Below, piece by piece: positions 15,101 to 26,700 of a stretch of 64,000 nucleotides of DNA. Below the pieces are notes generated by a model. That model searched no databases and was not told the DNA's origin. It saw nothing but the letters and a program-made list of their open reading frames with translations. A program made the position numbers and the translations under genes. The stretch spans positions 113,164,991-113,228,990 of the forward strand of contig NC_133166.1 in the NCBI RefSeq assembly GCF_040802235.1. Reading direction: 5' to 3'. This DNA is from Manis javanica. Taxonomy: Eukaryota > Chordata > Mammalia > Pholidota > Manidae. Every line of letters starts with the position of its first letter. Positions within the stretch are counted from its first letter, which is position 1.

Positions 15101-18100
15101 GGCCACAGCCAGGGAAAAGACAAAACACTGCACCATGAGAACACAAGCCCCCAGGAGCTGGGCCAGCTGTGCACGGGGGTCATGGCAGTCTGGCTGGGAA
15201 GCCTGCCCCAGGGAGACACACAGCAGCATGAAGTTGTCCCAGGAGCCCGCCCCTCCTCCCTCCGGAGTCCTGGACTCACAGAAAGGGCAGGCCTGCACGC
15301 AGCCCCTGCACCCCAGCCTGTGGGCCAGCCCCACACCCCTGGGTTCTCGTGTCCTTGTTTTTCCTTTTTGTCCTGATGTGCTACGAGCACCTCTGGAAGC
15401 CTTTTCTGGGGAATGAGTGCAGGGTATAAACAGCAATAGCAGCTGAGGCCTGCCAACCGTGAGGGCGCCTATGGTTAATGCCAGCTTGGGCTGGCTTCCC
15501 TGGGGCCTGCCAGGAGACGCCACCTCGGCCAGCCCTAGGACAGGGCAGGCAGCACTGCGCACTCACCCCGCGTCACAGCCGTCACAGAGGAGCAGGCGGT
15601 CCTCCCTGTTGCTCCTGCCGCACACCTCACAGAAGGTGGGGTCCTCTTCCTCCTCTCCAGCTCTGGCGCTCTCCACTGGAATCTGAATACAGACAAGCAC
15701 CCATCACATGGCAGGTAAAGCCCAAGTACCAGAGTGAGCGTGCCAGGACCTGTGGCTGATCCTGAGGTCCACCAGCCTCCAAAGCTTTACTCAGACCCAC
15801 GTCCTGAGGTGTGGAGTCATGCATATGGGGCCTTTTATGCTCTCCAACTATTTCGGGGTGGTTACCCTGGAGGAAAAAGTGACTCAACAGAAAACAAGAC
15901 CCATGGAAGGGCCCAAAAGCAGAGCAAGAGGTGGAGACAGCACCATGGCAGGAGACCATCCACACTGTGTGCACTCCAGGGACATCAGGAGCGCGGAGAC
16001 GGGGGAGCGGCACTGAAGGAGCAGGCCTTCATTCTCTTCACCACCACCACACAATCGGGCAAAAACATGGAAACACGACGGCCAAAAAATGACCCTATCA
16101 AGCAGGTGCTGCTCCCCGAGTCACAGCTACACACTGAAAGCCCCCGCCAGAGATGTTCTCAGGGGCAGAAGGAGGCTTGATTAGCCAGTCTTCCCACACA
16201 CCCAGCCCAGGAACGCTCTCTGCACATGAGAGGCTGCCTGTCACCCCCAGGTGACACGCCTGAGCCTCGCTCTCTGCCCCATGCCAGGGCTCCTCCCAGG
16301 TCTTTCTCCCAACCTGGGCCAGCTCAACTGTGTCACGTGGGCTGTGTCCCAGGGACTCTGCCCGACACCTCCCTTGTCCAGATTTCCCCCTGGACACCCC
16401 AGGATGGCCTGCATGCAAGCGGCCCACAACTGCAGAGGCCTCAGGCTGCCAGGAGGCCCAGAAGAGCAGGACCGCAGCTGTCTCGGGGCTGTGCTGCAGC
16501 GGGTCTGCTGCCCAGGCAGTCAGGTAAGGGCAAGAGCAGGGCTGAAGCTCCGAGGGGTGGCGGCCTCTTCCAGGACTCAGAAGACCCAAGGCCACCTCTA
16601 AGTCTCTGTGACACTGTCCCTCAAAAGCGGGGTGGGGTCCCTAAGATCAGCAAAGGAATCAAGGGAAAATATTGCCTTCTTGTTCTCAGCCCTCACAGCA
16701 GTGTATCCAGAAATCCATCCCTAGAGGACAGGCTCCACCCTGACCTTCCTCTCCCCGCTGCCCTGACTCAAGAGGGGAAGCTGGAGGCTGGGGAAGGGTG
16801 TGTGGGAGTGAAGAGGTCAGAGAGGCGACAGGTGTGCCACTAGATTCCCCCAACTGCTCCCCAGACAGCCCACGAGCCAGGTGGTCAGAGCTGCGCCTCC
16901 AGCCACAGCTTCATGTTCACGGCCGCCCACAGCATCTCGGTGGGCTTCTAGAAGGCAAACCGACTTCCCAGAGCAAGTTCCTGAGCCAGGGACCAATGTA
17001 GTGAAGACAAGGGTGGGCTGCCTCTCTACCACAGTACCCGCACTCACCTTCTTCAAGACTTTACCACCAAACTGAGCTCGAATACAAATAAACTTGAATA
17101 CAGTTCGATCAACAGGACAGGAATTGGCATTCTGTAAGAAAGAAAAATGTTATCAGAACCACAGAACAGAGTTCATGACTAATACTGCCGAAGTCACAAA
17201 TCCCTTTTACCGAGTCACGCACTACCAACGGCTTGTGTGCCAAGCGTGGGTCACACTGTCCTCCTACTGGGGAAGGAGGGCAGAAAAGCAGGCCCTCGAG
17301 GCACATTGTGGCTCAGCGCCTCACTGTAGGCTGGGTTCTCACCCTTCCTGCTTCTCCGCGAGGCTGCCTAATGCTTCCTCGTAAGCTCTGAGGCTTCTTT
17401 ATGCAGCGGGACACTCACCAGATGAAGCTCCACCATTTTCCTCTTGCCTCTAGTAACAGCACATTGACACATACACACTGTTTCAAACCACCTTCATCAG
17501 GCACATTGTAAACGTGGTCATTTTAGCGTCCTTTGGTGAGTTTTGACAGTTCACAGCCCTGCAGCACTGCCACACTGTGTCCCACATGGCACAGGCCCTG
17601 CTGTGAAGCATGCTTTCCACCATGCAGGCCCACAGGCCACTGCCATGTCCAGTTTGGGTGGTCTAGGGAGGGACTACACATTGCAGGGTCTGTGGCATGG
17701 ACTCTCACTTCTCTTGCTGGCTCACAGGGAACAGGAACCAACTTTGAGGCTGGACATGGCGCCCACCAACCTGGGCAGTGGGGGCCCCACGCCTGCCCCA
17801 TGTCTGAGCCTTCCTTCCAGTGCTGAATGGTGGTATCCGCTCCCATGGCAGAGGCCCCCATCAGCCTCCTCTTTGTCTGTGTGCCTGTCCTTGGCAGTCA
17901 ACTGAGCTTTTCTGGAAGGTTTCAGAGTATTGCCTTAACTTCCAGTCCCGCTTCCCTGGCAACTGGGTGTGGTGTGAGCCAGGCCCTCCATCTGCCCCCA
18001 CACTTCGAGAGCCGGCCCTCAACGTGACACGCTGCCCACCACCACTTCAGGCCCTTTGCCCACTTTGGGCTTGGCATCTGTCCCTGGGCCTGACCGAGGG

Positions 18101-21100
18101 CAACCGCTAGTTTTGTGAGTCTTAATGCCCAGTGAGTAGCTTCTTCCCTGCTCAAGGTCAGCTTGGCTGCCCCTGACATTCCTTCTTTGCTGTGTGAATT
18201 TCACAAGCGGGTGTACTGAACACCCCAGGCAGGATGCACAGGAACCCACACTACGTTGCCACCTCTCCAGGGCGGTGGTACTTGTTCAGAAAGTGGCCTT
18301 CCATCACTCAGGGAGGCACCTCTGCCATCTCACACATCTTCATGATTTGTTTCTAAGGATGCTGGACTTTTTTAACCTTTGCTAAGCTTGTGTCTAGCCA
18401 TCTTGTCAAACCTTGAAAACTACAGTTAACTTGTAAAATAGTGACAGCAATAAACATACTGTTGGCAACAGCCCTTTGCTGCCTGGTGCGCATGCTGTGT
18501 TTTCTCCTTCTAGCAACCCAACATGACATTGGAAGACAGGCAGTAAATACCATCATGCTCCTCCTTTAATGGCATCAAACCTGGGCTACAGACCCGCCAC
18601 CACACGAGTGTCAGAGGCAGAGAAATGCCTCCAATGACACCACAGACCCACGGCAGTGTGGACAGTGTGACTACCACCTGGGTCCTGGTGCAAACACACT
18701 ACCATACATGGACACTTCCGAGCTCTTTGGGAAGACAGTCCCTAGCAGAGCTGGGTGTTAGAGGCTGTGCTGTTACTACTGGTCTCGCTGGGTAAGGGGA
18801 CAGTGTGGGCATCTGTCACCTTCACAGTGTCCCCATTCTGAAGGTTCATTTGGGCGAGCAGGAAAGGGAACAGAGAGGCAGAGCAATACCCTGTAGATGG
18901 TGACAGACCCCAGGGCCACATGGCCCTCCCCTGTGCTATCTACCAGTCTGAAATTCCCACAATGACGGCCTTAAAAAGGAGGAAAGGGGCCCTGCTTCTA
19001 AAGCTCGCTTTGGAGCTGCTGCATGTCTCTGGCAAGCACCCCCATGTGTTCTAAGGATGGCCACTCTCACTGCCATGACGAAGTACTGCCGGGTTGAAGG
19101 TCATGCTTTCTTCACCTAGGAGATGAATGACCCTGTTGAGCAGGCCCCAGTACACATGCCCCCAGCTGACTCTGCTGGTTGTGGATTGCCCCAAGGTCAC
19201 TCAGGACTGTCGCAGTGATGTCCCCCAGGGCACTCCAAGAGCACATCAACCCACAGGAGTTTCACCAACAACCCTGAGACCCGACGGCAAAGAATGAAGC
19301 AAAGACCAAGCCAGGACCCACCCTGTGGTTCCAACTGCTGCAGCACAGCAGACCCAGCAAGGTGCTGGCCACAGGCTGGGCCCCTTGCACACAAAGGAGC
19401 TCCCCGGGGGGAGGGAGCGCCCAGAGAGAAGCCACCTCACCTTGGACCACTCCACGATGCAGTCCAGGCAGAAGTAATGGGCACAATCCTCCGGTGTCCC
19501 CACGGCCTGACCCCGGAAGGCATTGAGACAAATTGGGCAGCTCTCAGAATCATCATCAGAATGAAACGTGCCATTGGCTTCCAGCTCCCCCTGAGCGTCC
19601 TCTGCTGCCACTGTGTCCCCATCTCCTCCTCCTCCTTCAGAATCTTCTGAACCTTGAGGAGGAAGAGACACCAACTCTGTGACCTGGGGCAGTAAGCGGG
19701 CGTGCCCCACGCTGAGGGACACACTGCTTTCCTGCGGCTGCGCCAGCTGCCACCATCACCGGGAGCCTCGCCGGGCCCCGCTGCCAGGTGGTGTCCACTC
19801 CCACTCCCCCATGTCCCAGGCCCCCAGCGGATGCCAGAACTAGGGCTGAAGCCTGCACAGTGCCGGCCGCCACACTGTTGATGTCCCTACGCGTCTCAAA
19901 ACCCGGAGGTACCAGGCCACCCGCTTCCGGAGGGGCCCTCCCTCACAGGGCACTTCTCCTCTTCTGGGATGCAGAGAGCACCCAAGCCGGGCGCTCGGGC
20001 CACATCCATTCCTGAGAGGTTTGAGGCTGGGCTGTGACCAGAAGGAAAGGAAAGGGGGCGCTTTCAGCCCAACAAGTAGGGTCCACGCATGCCCTGTTTC
20101 TCTCCCTCCCCACCTCCACTAAACAGAATTCAAGTTCACAGGGATGTGAGCAGATCAGAGAGTGGTCCTTCCGAGGCCCTGCTGCTACTCAGCAAAGGGA
20201 AAGTACCCCAGTGAGCTCAACCCAGGCAGGCAGGCCCTCTGGAGCCATTTCGACGGGCTGGTTGCCGAGAGACATGCTCCTCTGGTGTGGAAGAAAGCAA
20301 ACAGCTACTGGGGACTGCTGAGCACGGCTGCAGCCGCCTCACACACTGCCAGAGAGCGGGGCTCTGGCCCGGCCCCCAAGGGGCTGAATTCTGGGGGAGG
20401 ACCCCAACACCCATGTCTGGACTGCTGGCGCATGTGAACACTGAGATAACTAGCACACCAGCCGAGCAGCCATGCTGTGGCGACTTGTTACAAAGCAAGA
20501 GGAAACTATTAAAACTTGGCTAAGGATTCTGTTGTCCACAGAATTCCGGCTGCTGGCAAGAAGGAAGCAGAGTGCTGGCTGGCGGCCCGGCCGCGCCCCG
20601 CTCAGGAGGAGGCAGAGGCCGGGTTGCCCAGCCCGCCTGCGCACTCCCAGAAGAATCGGTACCTGAAGGGAAGGCAGAGAGCTTGCCGTCCGAGGGCCAC
20701 CTGACCTCTCTGTAGAGCGGCACCTCTGAAGTCCCTGAGGGCAGCAGCGGGCCGCCATCAGGAAGGGCAGGTCCAAGCCCGCACCCCGTCTCAGGGACCA
20801 GCCGCTCCTGGCCGTTGCCTTCCTCTGGAAGCTTCTCCTTGCCCGCTCAGGCCCACGGAGCCCTCCCCTTCCTGCGATGCCCTCGTAAACATACTCTTGG
20901 GACCTGTCACCTGGAGCACAGCTGTTTCTTTATGCCCCCATCTTTGCTGCTAGGTGGTGAGCTCACAGACAGCAGGGACCCTGGCTGAACTGGCTTCTGC
21001 CCTCCCTCCAGCTCCCACACAGATCCTCTGGAGGGACAAACTGACAGGACCTGATGACCCCTGCCTTCAGCCATGGCGAGCCAAGTGCCTGTGCCTGAGA

Positions 21101-22751
21101 CCCACTGCGGGTAAGCCCAATGCCCCTACTCAACCTTGGGAAGAAAGCAGAAGAGCCACATTTGTGACCTGCAATCTCAGTACAGATTCTCATGCTCCTG
21201 TACAATTTGAGCTCTAACTGGAAAAATGTGTCACCAACATATATGAACTCGCAGACCTGCACTGAGTGTCTACCCTGTTCCTTCATGAGCGCCTGCCCAG
21301 ACCTGAGGGGTTACTTTTCTGGAGAGCTGTAACAATGATAAGCACAAGAACCTGAAACACTACAATAAACAGACCATGCCTCTCAGAAATAAGGCAGGGG
21401 TGAGGAAACTTCCAACCCTGGGCATCCTGTCTGTAGGGGCCCAGGACACCTTCCAGGAAGGTGAGCAGTGAGGCTGGGACAGGGCGGACCACCCAGGGTG
21501 GCTGGAAGGCTGGGGAGGGAAGCCCTACACCCAGTGTGCAGCCGCACGGCCTGCCCTTCACAGCAATGTTCCCTGGACAGACGTTTAACCATAAACATGC
21601 TGGGAATTCCTCAGTCACTTCACATGTTTGCTAGTCCTCAGGGACTCTGGTCAGAGGAAGGACAACAGCACAGGATGGAGCCACCGACCTGCCGAATGTC
21701 CTAGTCAGGTGGTCTCACCACAGCAACCCTCATGTGTGCTTAACAATCCTGTTCCTGGGGTGCTGGGGGGCAGGAGTCCCCTGGGACACTTCTGCTCATT
21801 CTGCCAGGAAAGCCAGTCATGTCGTGCTCACCCTGGGGGGCAAGCTCTCTGGATCTTGGGCACTAACCTCCTGCTGCCACCAGGGAAGAGGCAGGCCAGT
21901 GTTGTCAAACTGAACTGAGGAAAAGGGTCACAACTCAAGTGAGTCACCATCCCAGAGGATGAGGACTCACTGCAGGAAACTGACAGACAAGGCCTGCCTG
22001 CAAAGGACTTTCTCCCCGACCTTTCATACCCCTCAGCTGGCCATTGTGGCCAAATCCAACAATGTCACTAAGGACAGTTTAACATCTGTGCCGTGGCAAG
22101 CAGGTGCAAGGAGCCCATTCTAAGTAAGCCTCACCAGATCCGTCTGCCAGGTCCCCCTCCCCATCTTCATCCTCGGTACAGTCACTGTCATCCTGCTCGC
22201 TGCCCATGTCATCCTCAGAGCTTCCGCTGTGGCCGTCACTGCTTTCTTCTGTACCTACAGGGGTAAACACAGGCCAGGCTCACCACTGAGGCAGCAGCAA
22301 TGAAAGCTGCTCACAGATGCACCAGGGTGGCCAGAGGGACAGACAGGTGGGGCTGGGCTAGGGAAAAGCAGATGCACAGGGGCAGCCAGAGAGGCCCCAG
22401 GGACAGGGAGGGGTGGGGAGAAGGATTTCAGGCACAGAGGCACCCTCTGTCCTATCTACATTTGTATTGCTTGCATTAAAAACAAAAGAAAGCTTCATGT
22501 AATTGTAGATTAATGATAGCAAAAAAAAAAAAAAAAAAGGAAGTCTCACTTCTGCGACTTAAAAGCAAAGAGTATCATCTTTAAAGAGACTGAAAGCTGA
22601 AAAGCAACACAGGAAGACACCCCTCTTCCAGGTGGGAGAGGTGGGAGGGTAGCGCACCAGCATCACCAGCCAGGGCAGCAGGGCTGAGCCGCGGGTGTCC
22701 ATCTGGCCCTGGGCTTTGGTCCACAGGCTCATCCAGGCTGTCGTCATCCAT
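1..22751 (-). CDS. PHRF1: PHRF1, PHD and RING finger protein 1 (3' end off the window)
   Basis: Sixteen coding exons (minus strand, 5' to 3'): 22751-22658, 22254-22135, 19652-19441, 17131-17048, 15682-15567, 11042-10945, 10683-10508, 9868-9739, 6760-6633, 5386-5205, 4835-4716, 4193-4063, 3483-973, 760-603, 470-216 and 115-1. All junctions are GT-AG and all phases agree, giving about 1,543 codons; from memory the human protein is about 1,649 residues. Order: acidic N-terminus, RING (about residues 109-150), PHD (about 188-235), basic stretch, long Ser/Arg-rich region, C-terminal helical domain (starts YMKKLHMQ). The family is a nuclear E3 ubiquitin ligase that promotes TGIF turnover in TGF-beta signalling, binds methylated H3K36 and supports end joining; the C-terminal region resembles the SRI domain that binds phosphorylated RNA polymerase II. 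Start ATG is at 22749-22751. Gene identity is very secure; exact ends of a few exons rest on phase and motif only. Confidence 0.96.
973..3483 (-). CDS. PHRF1: PHRF1 giant exon, Ser/Arg-rich low-complexity region
   Basis: A single 2,511-base exon, 5' acceptor cttgtag, 3' donor CTAC|gtgagt. It encodes first a Ser/Pro-rich stretch with the conserved block [13 protein letters not shown], then dense RS/SR and RRK runs (about plus positions 1,600-2,150), then an acidic block with [17 protein letters not shown]. It ends near [11 protein letters not shown]-type repeats suggest contact with splicing or transcription factors. Large exon size and order match human PHRF1 as I remember it. Confidence 0.95.
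6633..6760 (-). CDS. PHRF1: PHRF1 exon encoding a Lys/Arg-rich segment
   Basis: Almost uniformly basic (RRRK, KRKT across the upstream junction, KRREGKKKK at the end), a likely nuclear localisation region. Flanking exons 9739-9868 ([12 protein letters not shown] helix) and 5205-5386 ([13 protein letters not shown], then [15 protein letters not shown]) continue the frame without shift. Confidence 0.92.
7000..9730. other. PHRF1 intron between exons 6633-6760 and 9739-9868
   Basis: No exon of any gene found. It holds a short A-rich run and a G homopolymer near 8,040-8,060. Around 8,750-8,930 the phrase order loosely recalls an old L1 3' end but is too diverged to assign. A short CCAGA-type run (agacccagacccagaccca) lies near 9,545-9,563. 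Confidence 0.5.
10945..11042 (-). CDS. PHRF1: PHRF1 exon encoding the second half of the PHD finger
   Basis: Starts with the His/Cys ligands YHMDC after a ccctgcag acceptor and ends the PHD with WFCPEC. The donor is ATTG|gtactg. It is separated from the first half by a 4.5 kb intron holding the two L1 fragments. Confidence 0.94.
11800..12600 (+). mobile_element. 5'-truncated L1, ORF2 C-terminus and 3' end
   Basis: Typical L1 ORF2 3' text: gggcagaggagctgaaacag, then cacatgaaaagatgctccac, tgtggagaaagg and gaatggataaagaag. It ends in a short 3' region and an A-rich AATAAAATTAATAAA tail. The frame is interrupted, so it is a dead copy. The left border is approximate. It lies in the PHRF1 intron between the PHD-half exons. 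Confidence 0.85.
12601..13428 (+). mobile_element. Second 5'-truncated L1, immediately downstream
   Basis: Repeats the same ORF2 segment (gggcagaggacatgagcag, atgcaaattaaaaccacaat) but continues into a longer 3' UTR (gatttcacttatatgcgtaa, actcatcaagctgtgcacaa) and an A-rich tail at about 13,410-13,428. Its 3' UTR differs from that of the adjoining copy, so the pair looks like two insertions of different L1 lineages rather than a tandem duplication. Confidence 0.85.
13430..15560. other. PHRF1 intron, no gene seen
   Basis: GC-rich unique-looking sequence to about 14,130, then an AT-rich stretch (14,150-14,650) with no repeat I can name, then GC-rich sequence to the PHD exon. No conserved coding frame noticed. 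Confidence 0.5.
15567..15682 (-). CDS. PHRF1: PHRF1 exon encoding the first half of the PHD finger
   Basis: Acidic EEEED linker, then CEVCGR and CDGCDAG, the first two zinc pairs of a C4HC3 PHD finger. The exon ends inside a Gly codon at GG|gtgagt. The fold is completed by exon 10945-11042, with YHMDC, a conserved W and FCPEC. Confidence 0.95.
17132..19440. other. PHRF1 intron between the RING exons
   Basis: About 2.3 kb with no exon-like block and no repeat that I can name with confidence. Confidence 0.5.
19441..19652 (-). CDS. PHRF1: PHRF1 exon encoding most of the RING finger
   Basis: This exon encodes an acidic linker and then the zinc ligands CPIC and CAHYFCLDC. The final ligand pair is supplied by the next exon (17048-17131), which begins NANSCPVDR. 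The pattern is C3HC4-like except that the last ligand position is Asp, not Cys. Donor AAG|gtgagg; acceptor ctcaag. Confidence 0.95.
19653..22134. other. PHRF1 intron, no gene seen
   Basis: About 2.5 kb between the second and third coding exons, with moderate GC content. No coding frame with protein-like composition and no dated repeat recognised. Confidence 0.5.
22490..22540 (+). mobile_element. Tiny L1 3'-end insertion with poly(A)
   Basis: A block reading catgtaattgtagattaatg followed by an 18-base A run. The same block precedes the A-rich tail of the L1 at 11,800-12,600, so this is a severely truncated copy of that L1 type. It lies in the PHRF1 intron between coding exons 1 and 2. Confidence 0.7.
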
Positions 22752-22773
22752 TGCTGGACATTGGAGTTCAGCT
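22658..22773 (-). CDS. PHRF1: PHRF1 exon 2 with the start codon
   Basis: The exon follows a ctttcag acceptor and has 22 untranslated bases before the ATG at 22749-22751, which opens MDDDSLDEP. It ends at a CTG|gtgcgc donor. The acidic start matches the known PHRF1 N-terminus. The next exon (22135-22254) continues an Asp/Glu/Ser-rich run with no folded domain visible. Confidence 0.93.
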
Positions 22774-23932
22774 CTGAAAGAAACCAGAATCAAGTGATTC
22801 CCAACTGTCCCAGGCTGCAAAGCTCTCCAAAGACTGATGGTCATTCTCTACACGTCACACATCCCTGGTGACATGTGTCCACCTGCTGGACAAGGAGGCT
22901 GAGCCAGGAGATACAGCACATTTGAGACATCTCACCCACAGTGCTGCACACACGCATGCAGGCAGACCTCGGACCCTATCTGCACAAAGCCACACCTCAG
23001 TTTACAAGCCTAATTTAGTCTCAGACTGGCGGCATATTTGCTCCACTGGGCATCTGTGACGCCCAGATAACCCTGAGGAATCCCAATGACAGGGAAGGAT
23101 GAAATGGGGGCAGGCACCAAAAGGGTTCTCCCTGCACTCCCCTGGCACGCCACTGTCATCCAGCACAGCCTCCACTCCCCTGACCTGTGGGAGGCCAAGA
23201 GCCGTGGCTGAGGCTCCACTGACCTCACCCTGAGCCCTCCACAGGGTGCATGCTCAGGCACCGCTGAGTCACTGTGACTGCCCAGGAACAGCACAGGCCC
23301 CAGGGAGCAGAGGTCAGGTTCTGCCTCTCAGCTGCCATGTCCACGTGCTCCTGGCTCCTGATTCCTATGCGGGGACACCTGTCCTGCCTACTGTGAGGAT
23401 AATGCAGATCTAGACAAATGACCCCACAAATGTAGCCAAACCCAATCCTCCTCACACCCCAGGGCCTCCAATCTTGGTTGCCAAATAAGGGTTCCCTTCT
23501 CATTAGAGCTACTCACCTCACTCCCAGGCGACCTGCAGAGGAAAGACCTCTCACAGGGAGCCATGCGGTGACCCAATGAGACACAGTGGAGAAAGCCCCC
23601 CCATGGCACCATGCTTCTAAAGTCCAGTCTCTGTGGTCAGAGGAAAGGAGGTAAATGAGAGACGGGAGCACAGGAGGCAAAGCAAGAATCCGGGGAAGGC
23701 AGTTAGGCTGGAAGCAGCCCAGGAGCCAGGCAAGCCCAGGATCACTCCTGGATCCACAGCAGGCTTCCTTCCCATGGGTCATGTGCTACCATCAGGAGCT
23801 GCACATGGGGAGGGACTATCACCACCACCATGCAGTCGCACCCAGGGAATAAATCCGAAGCGGCCAAGGCCAGATTCAGACCCCTGGCGGCTTACTTCCC
23901 CTACAAAGCACCAGATTCTAGGATGCTGTTTG

Positions 23933-23958
23933 CCAAAACAGCAAGGGCCTGTTAATTT
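23933..23958 (+). repeat. 26-bp direct repeat, copy 1
   Basis: The block contains ccaaaacagcaagggcctgt and ends gttaattt. It is identical base for base with the block at 25,814-25,839, while the flanks do not match. Confidence 0.9.
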
Positions 23959-25813
23959 GATGAGACTGTCACCTGTCATGCGTTGCTCCTGCCTGGAAAC
24001 AGTAAACTGAGAGGTGGCTTTGTGGAACTATCAGCCCTCTGTGCCCATGGCAGGCATGGCCCCACCCTTAACTAAGGGTCTGCTCCCCCACTGCCCGGTG
24101 ACTCAGCAATGCAGCAGGGAACCCATCTGTCCCCCTGGAGTCCTGGCCACGACTTCTGCTGGACAGACTGGTGGGTTAACAGACGTGCAGCCCGTCCAGG
24201 AGGATAGCCCCTCTCCCCTGGGTACAATGGCTGCAGCACTTAGGGAAGAGGTTGTAGGGCTCTTTGGCCACAGCTGTGACCATTCCCACACTGGACTCTA
24301 CCATGTCACCCTGGAATGACAATACCTGCCCTGCCCCACTGGGTACAGCACCACTTCTGCCCTGGAGAAACAACAGCCTGTGAGCGAGGCACACACTCAC
24401 ACACACGAACCTCCAAGGAACATTGCAGACAGCCAAACACAGAAACCGGGATGCTGCCAAGCAGATTCCAGGCACAGAGGGGACAGTCCTGAGGTGCAAG
24501 TCCTCTCCTTGGTGATATGCTTCCCATGCACAAGGTCAAAGGTATGAACAAATAGCCTCTTGCTTCTTACTTGAGGCATTGTGGCCTGGGAAGCCCATAG
24601 GAGGAAGGGCCTGCCTCAGAGGGCTGGAGATCAGAGGCCGTGATGGGGTTCATAACACAGGGCCTTGCCAGAAATACTAGCTCAGGAATGAGGCTCAGCT
24701 CCTTAAGTCCCTGAACCGGTGTGGTTCAGCCACAGGCCTTGTGCACCCCCAGCAAAGCTGATGAGGAAAACCTCCGAAGGCCTCCTCATGCCCCTCTACA
24801 AGGGCCGCAGGAAAGCTCCACCTACACAGCCTGCCTGCATCATCACGCAAGTCACTCTGGCAGCACCCGGGAAAAGAACCTAGGTAGTCTCCGAAAGACC
24901 TTTCCAGAGCAAGTACCTGTGCAACACCAAATGGAGCCCGCAGTTGGCACTCCACCACCCTTTCCCTGTCAGGAGCACAGCAGTTGGAATGCTGGGCTAA
25001 TGGGACCCCTACTGGCCCTACCAGCAGCCTCAGCTCAGACATGCCTGCCCAGTCACCATCCCCACCTCTGCCTGGATGTTCGAGTCAACAGGCCAGGAAG
25101 CCATCTCTGCAGGAGAGCCCACTGCCCCTCCCAACTGCTGGTCACAATGCTGGCAGTGCTCTGTCTGTGGCTCTTCTGCTCAGCCTCCAGATTTGGGAGG
25201 ATTAGGGGAAAAACTTAAACCAAAAGGAGTATTTCCCTCTTTTGAATGCAGGGACCAAAAACACAGCAACTCCAACCATTCATTACTAAGGAACCAAAAG
25301 AACTTCTGTTGTGGCACCTGGAAACAGTGCCAGGCGAGCACTGCCCCACACCTCACACTGGCCAGTGTCAACATTCTCCACTCCCGTCAGCCAGAGGCTA
25401 CGAGGCCCTGAAACTAAAGTGCAACGGAATCAGAAAGATAGGGCTCATCAAGGGTAGTACTGCCATTCGTACTGGTTCTTATTCAGAGAACAAGTGATTA
25501 TGCCTCCTTCACATGGTCAGGATACCACGGCCGTCCAACGGGAGGCTCTCTTTAGGGGAGAGGCAGCCACCAAATGTCCGCACTGGGGGCTGCAGAGAGG
25601 ACTAATCCAGACTCACCCTGTAGGGACCTTGCCACCAGCCTGGTGCAAAGAGCACATTGGAAGATTCCAGCTACTGTTATTCTGACTCAACTTTCTTCCT
25701 GGAAGACAAAACCCCAAGGAGTCCAGAGACAGAGAAAGGTGTGCTGTGTCTCAAGTCAAACCTCACCTGGCCTCAGGTTCTGTCCAGGTGACCACTGGAC
25801 AAAATGTGGCTCA

Positions 25814-25839
25814 CCAAAACAGCAAGGGCCTGTTAATTT
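25814..25839 (+). repeat. 26-bp direct repeat, copy 2
   Basis: Second exact copy of the 23,933-23,958 block, 1,881 bases further on, in the same PHRF1 intron. Confidence 0.9.
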
Positions 25840-25959
25840 ATGAGCATCCTGCTGTTGTAGACACAAGAAAAGTACATAAACCCCAAAGCTGACAACGGTG
25901 TAAACCAACTTTTTTACAGAAAAGAGTGAACCAGGAGTCACTGCCCGGGCGCTGCACTC

Positions 25960-26083
25960 AGTAGCTGTCTGACACTTGTCAAGTTACTTAACGTCTCTGG
26001 ATTCCAACACGTTCATCTGCAAAGTAGGAAATACAATATCTACTCCTGAGGCACTGTTGTGAAGACTACATGAGTTGACAGGA
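25960..26083 (+). repeat. MIR SINE fragment
   Basis: Matches the MIR core order: agctgtctgacacttgtcaa, then gttacttaacgtctctgg, then catctgcaaagtaggaaata, and a ggcactgttgtgaagactac type end. Diverged, plus orientation, beside the PHRF1 promoter. Confidence 0.7.
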
Positions 26084-26517
26084 AACCATCCAATCAACCA
26101 TTCAGGCCTGCGGGAACGTAGACGGAACCGAAGAAAACAACGATGACCGGGAGCTGGAAACGAGTTAGCGAAGGGTCACGCCTCGCTTAGCGAGGCGAGA
26201 GCGACCGCGCAAGTGGTGGAGCGCTTCAGGACGAGGCGGGCTCCCTGCGGTCGGGGACAGAGAGGCGGCCATCCCGGAAGCCGGTGTGCGGGGCAAGGGG
26301 CCTCCCAGCCTCGGCGCGGGTACCTGCGCTCGCCCGCCCGGGGCCCCTGCCGCCGTCATCTGGGCTCCAGCCACCGCGCGGCCCCCCAGTCCGGGCCGCG
26401 GCGCAGCGCAGGCCTCGCACTCGCGGCAGGCGGCAGACAAAGCGCGCGGCGCCTGGGAATGGCCGCGAGGACCGGGAGAAGCAAGCATCCCGAGGCCGCC
26501 GCGGCCCCCGCACGTAC

Positions 26518-26700
26518 CCGGAAGCCTCGCGCCCCGCCTGCCGCTCCCGGGCGCTCGCCGCCGCCGCCGCCGCCCGAGGGACAGCTAGGATTAGGACAGG
26601 CCGCAGCCGCCGCCGCGCGCTCCTCGACCCGGAAGTGCACATTACCAGCTTCCGGGACCCTCCAACCCCGCCCATTGGATGGAACCACAGGATCAGGGTG
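26518..26700 (-). promoter_or_regulatory. PHRF1: PHRF1 promoter and noncoding exon 1
   Basis: Reading the minus strand there is a CCAAT box (ATTGG on plus, 26674-26678), a GC box (26666-26673) and two ETS/GABP-type CCGGAAG motifs (26649-26655 and 26629-26637, opposite orientations). A GC-rich leader follows and ends at a strong donor CGG|gtacgt (exon end 26518). The surrounding 26.2-27.05 kb is CpG-rich. The transcription start is inferred between about 26,590 and 26,640. This is a typical housekeeping TATA-less layout. Exon 1 carries no PHRF1 coding sequence. Confidence 0.8.

Larger units (their letters stand above)
22774..26517. other. PHRF1 intron 1
   Basis: About 3.7 kb from noncoding exon 1 to the start-codon exon. 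It contains a MIR SINE near its 5' end (plus 25,960-26,083) and two identical 26-base blocks at 23,933-23,958 and 25,814-25,839 (see findings). Nothing else recognised. Confidence 0.5.
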
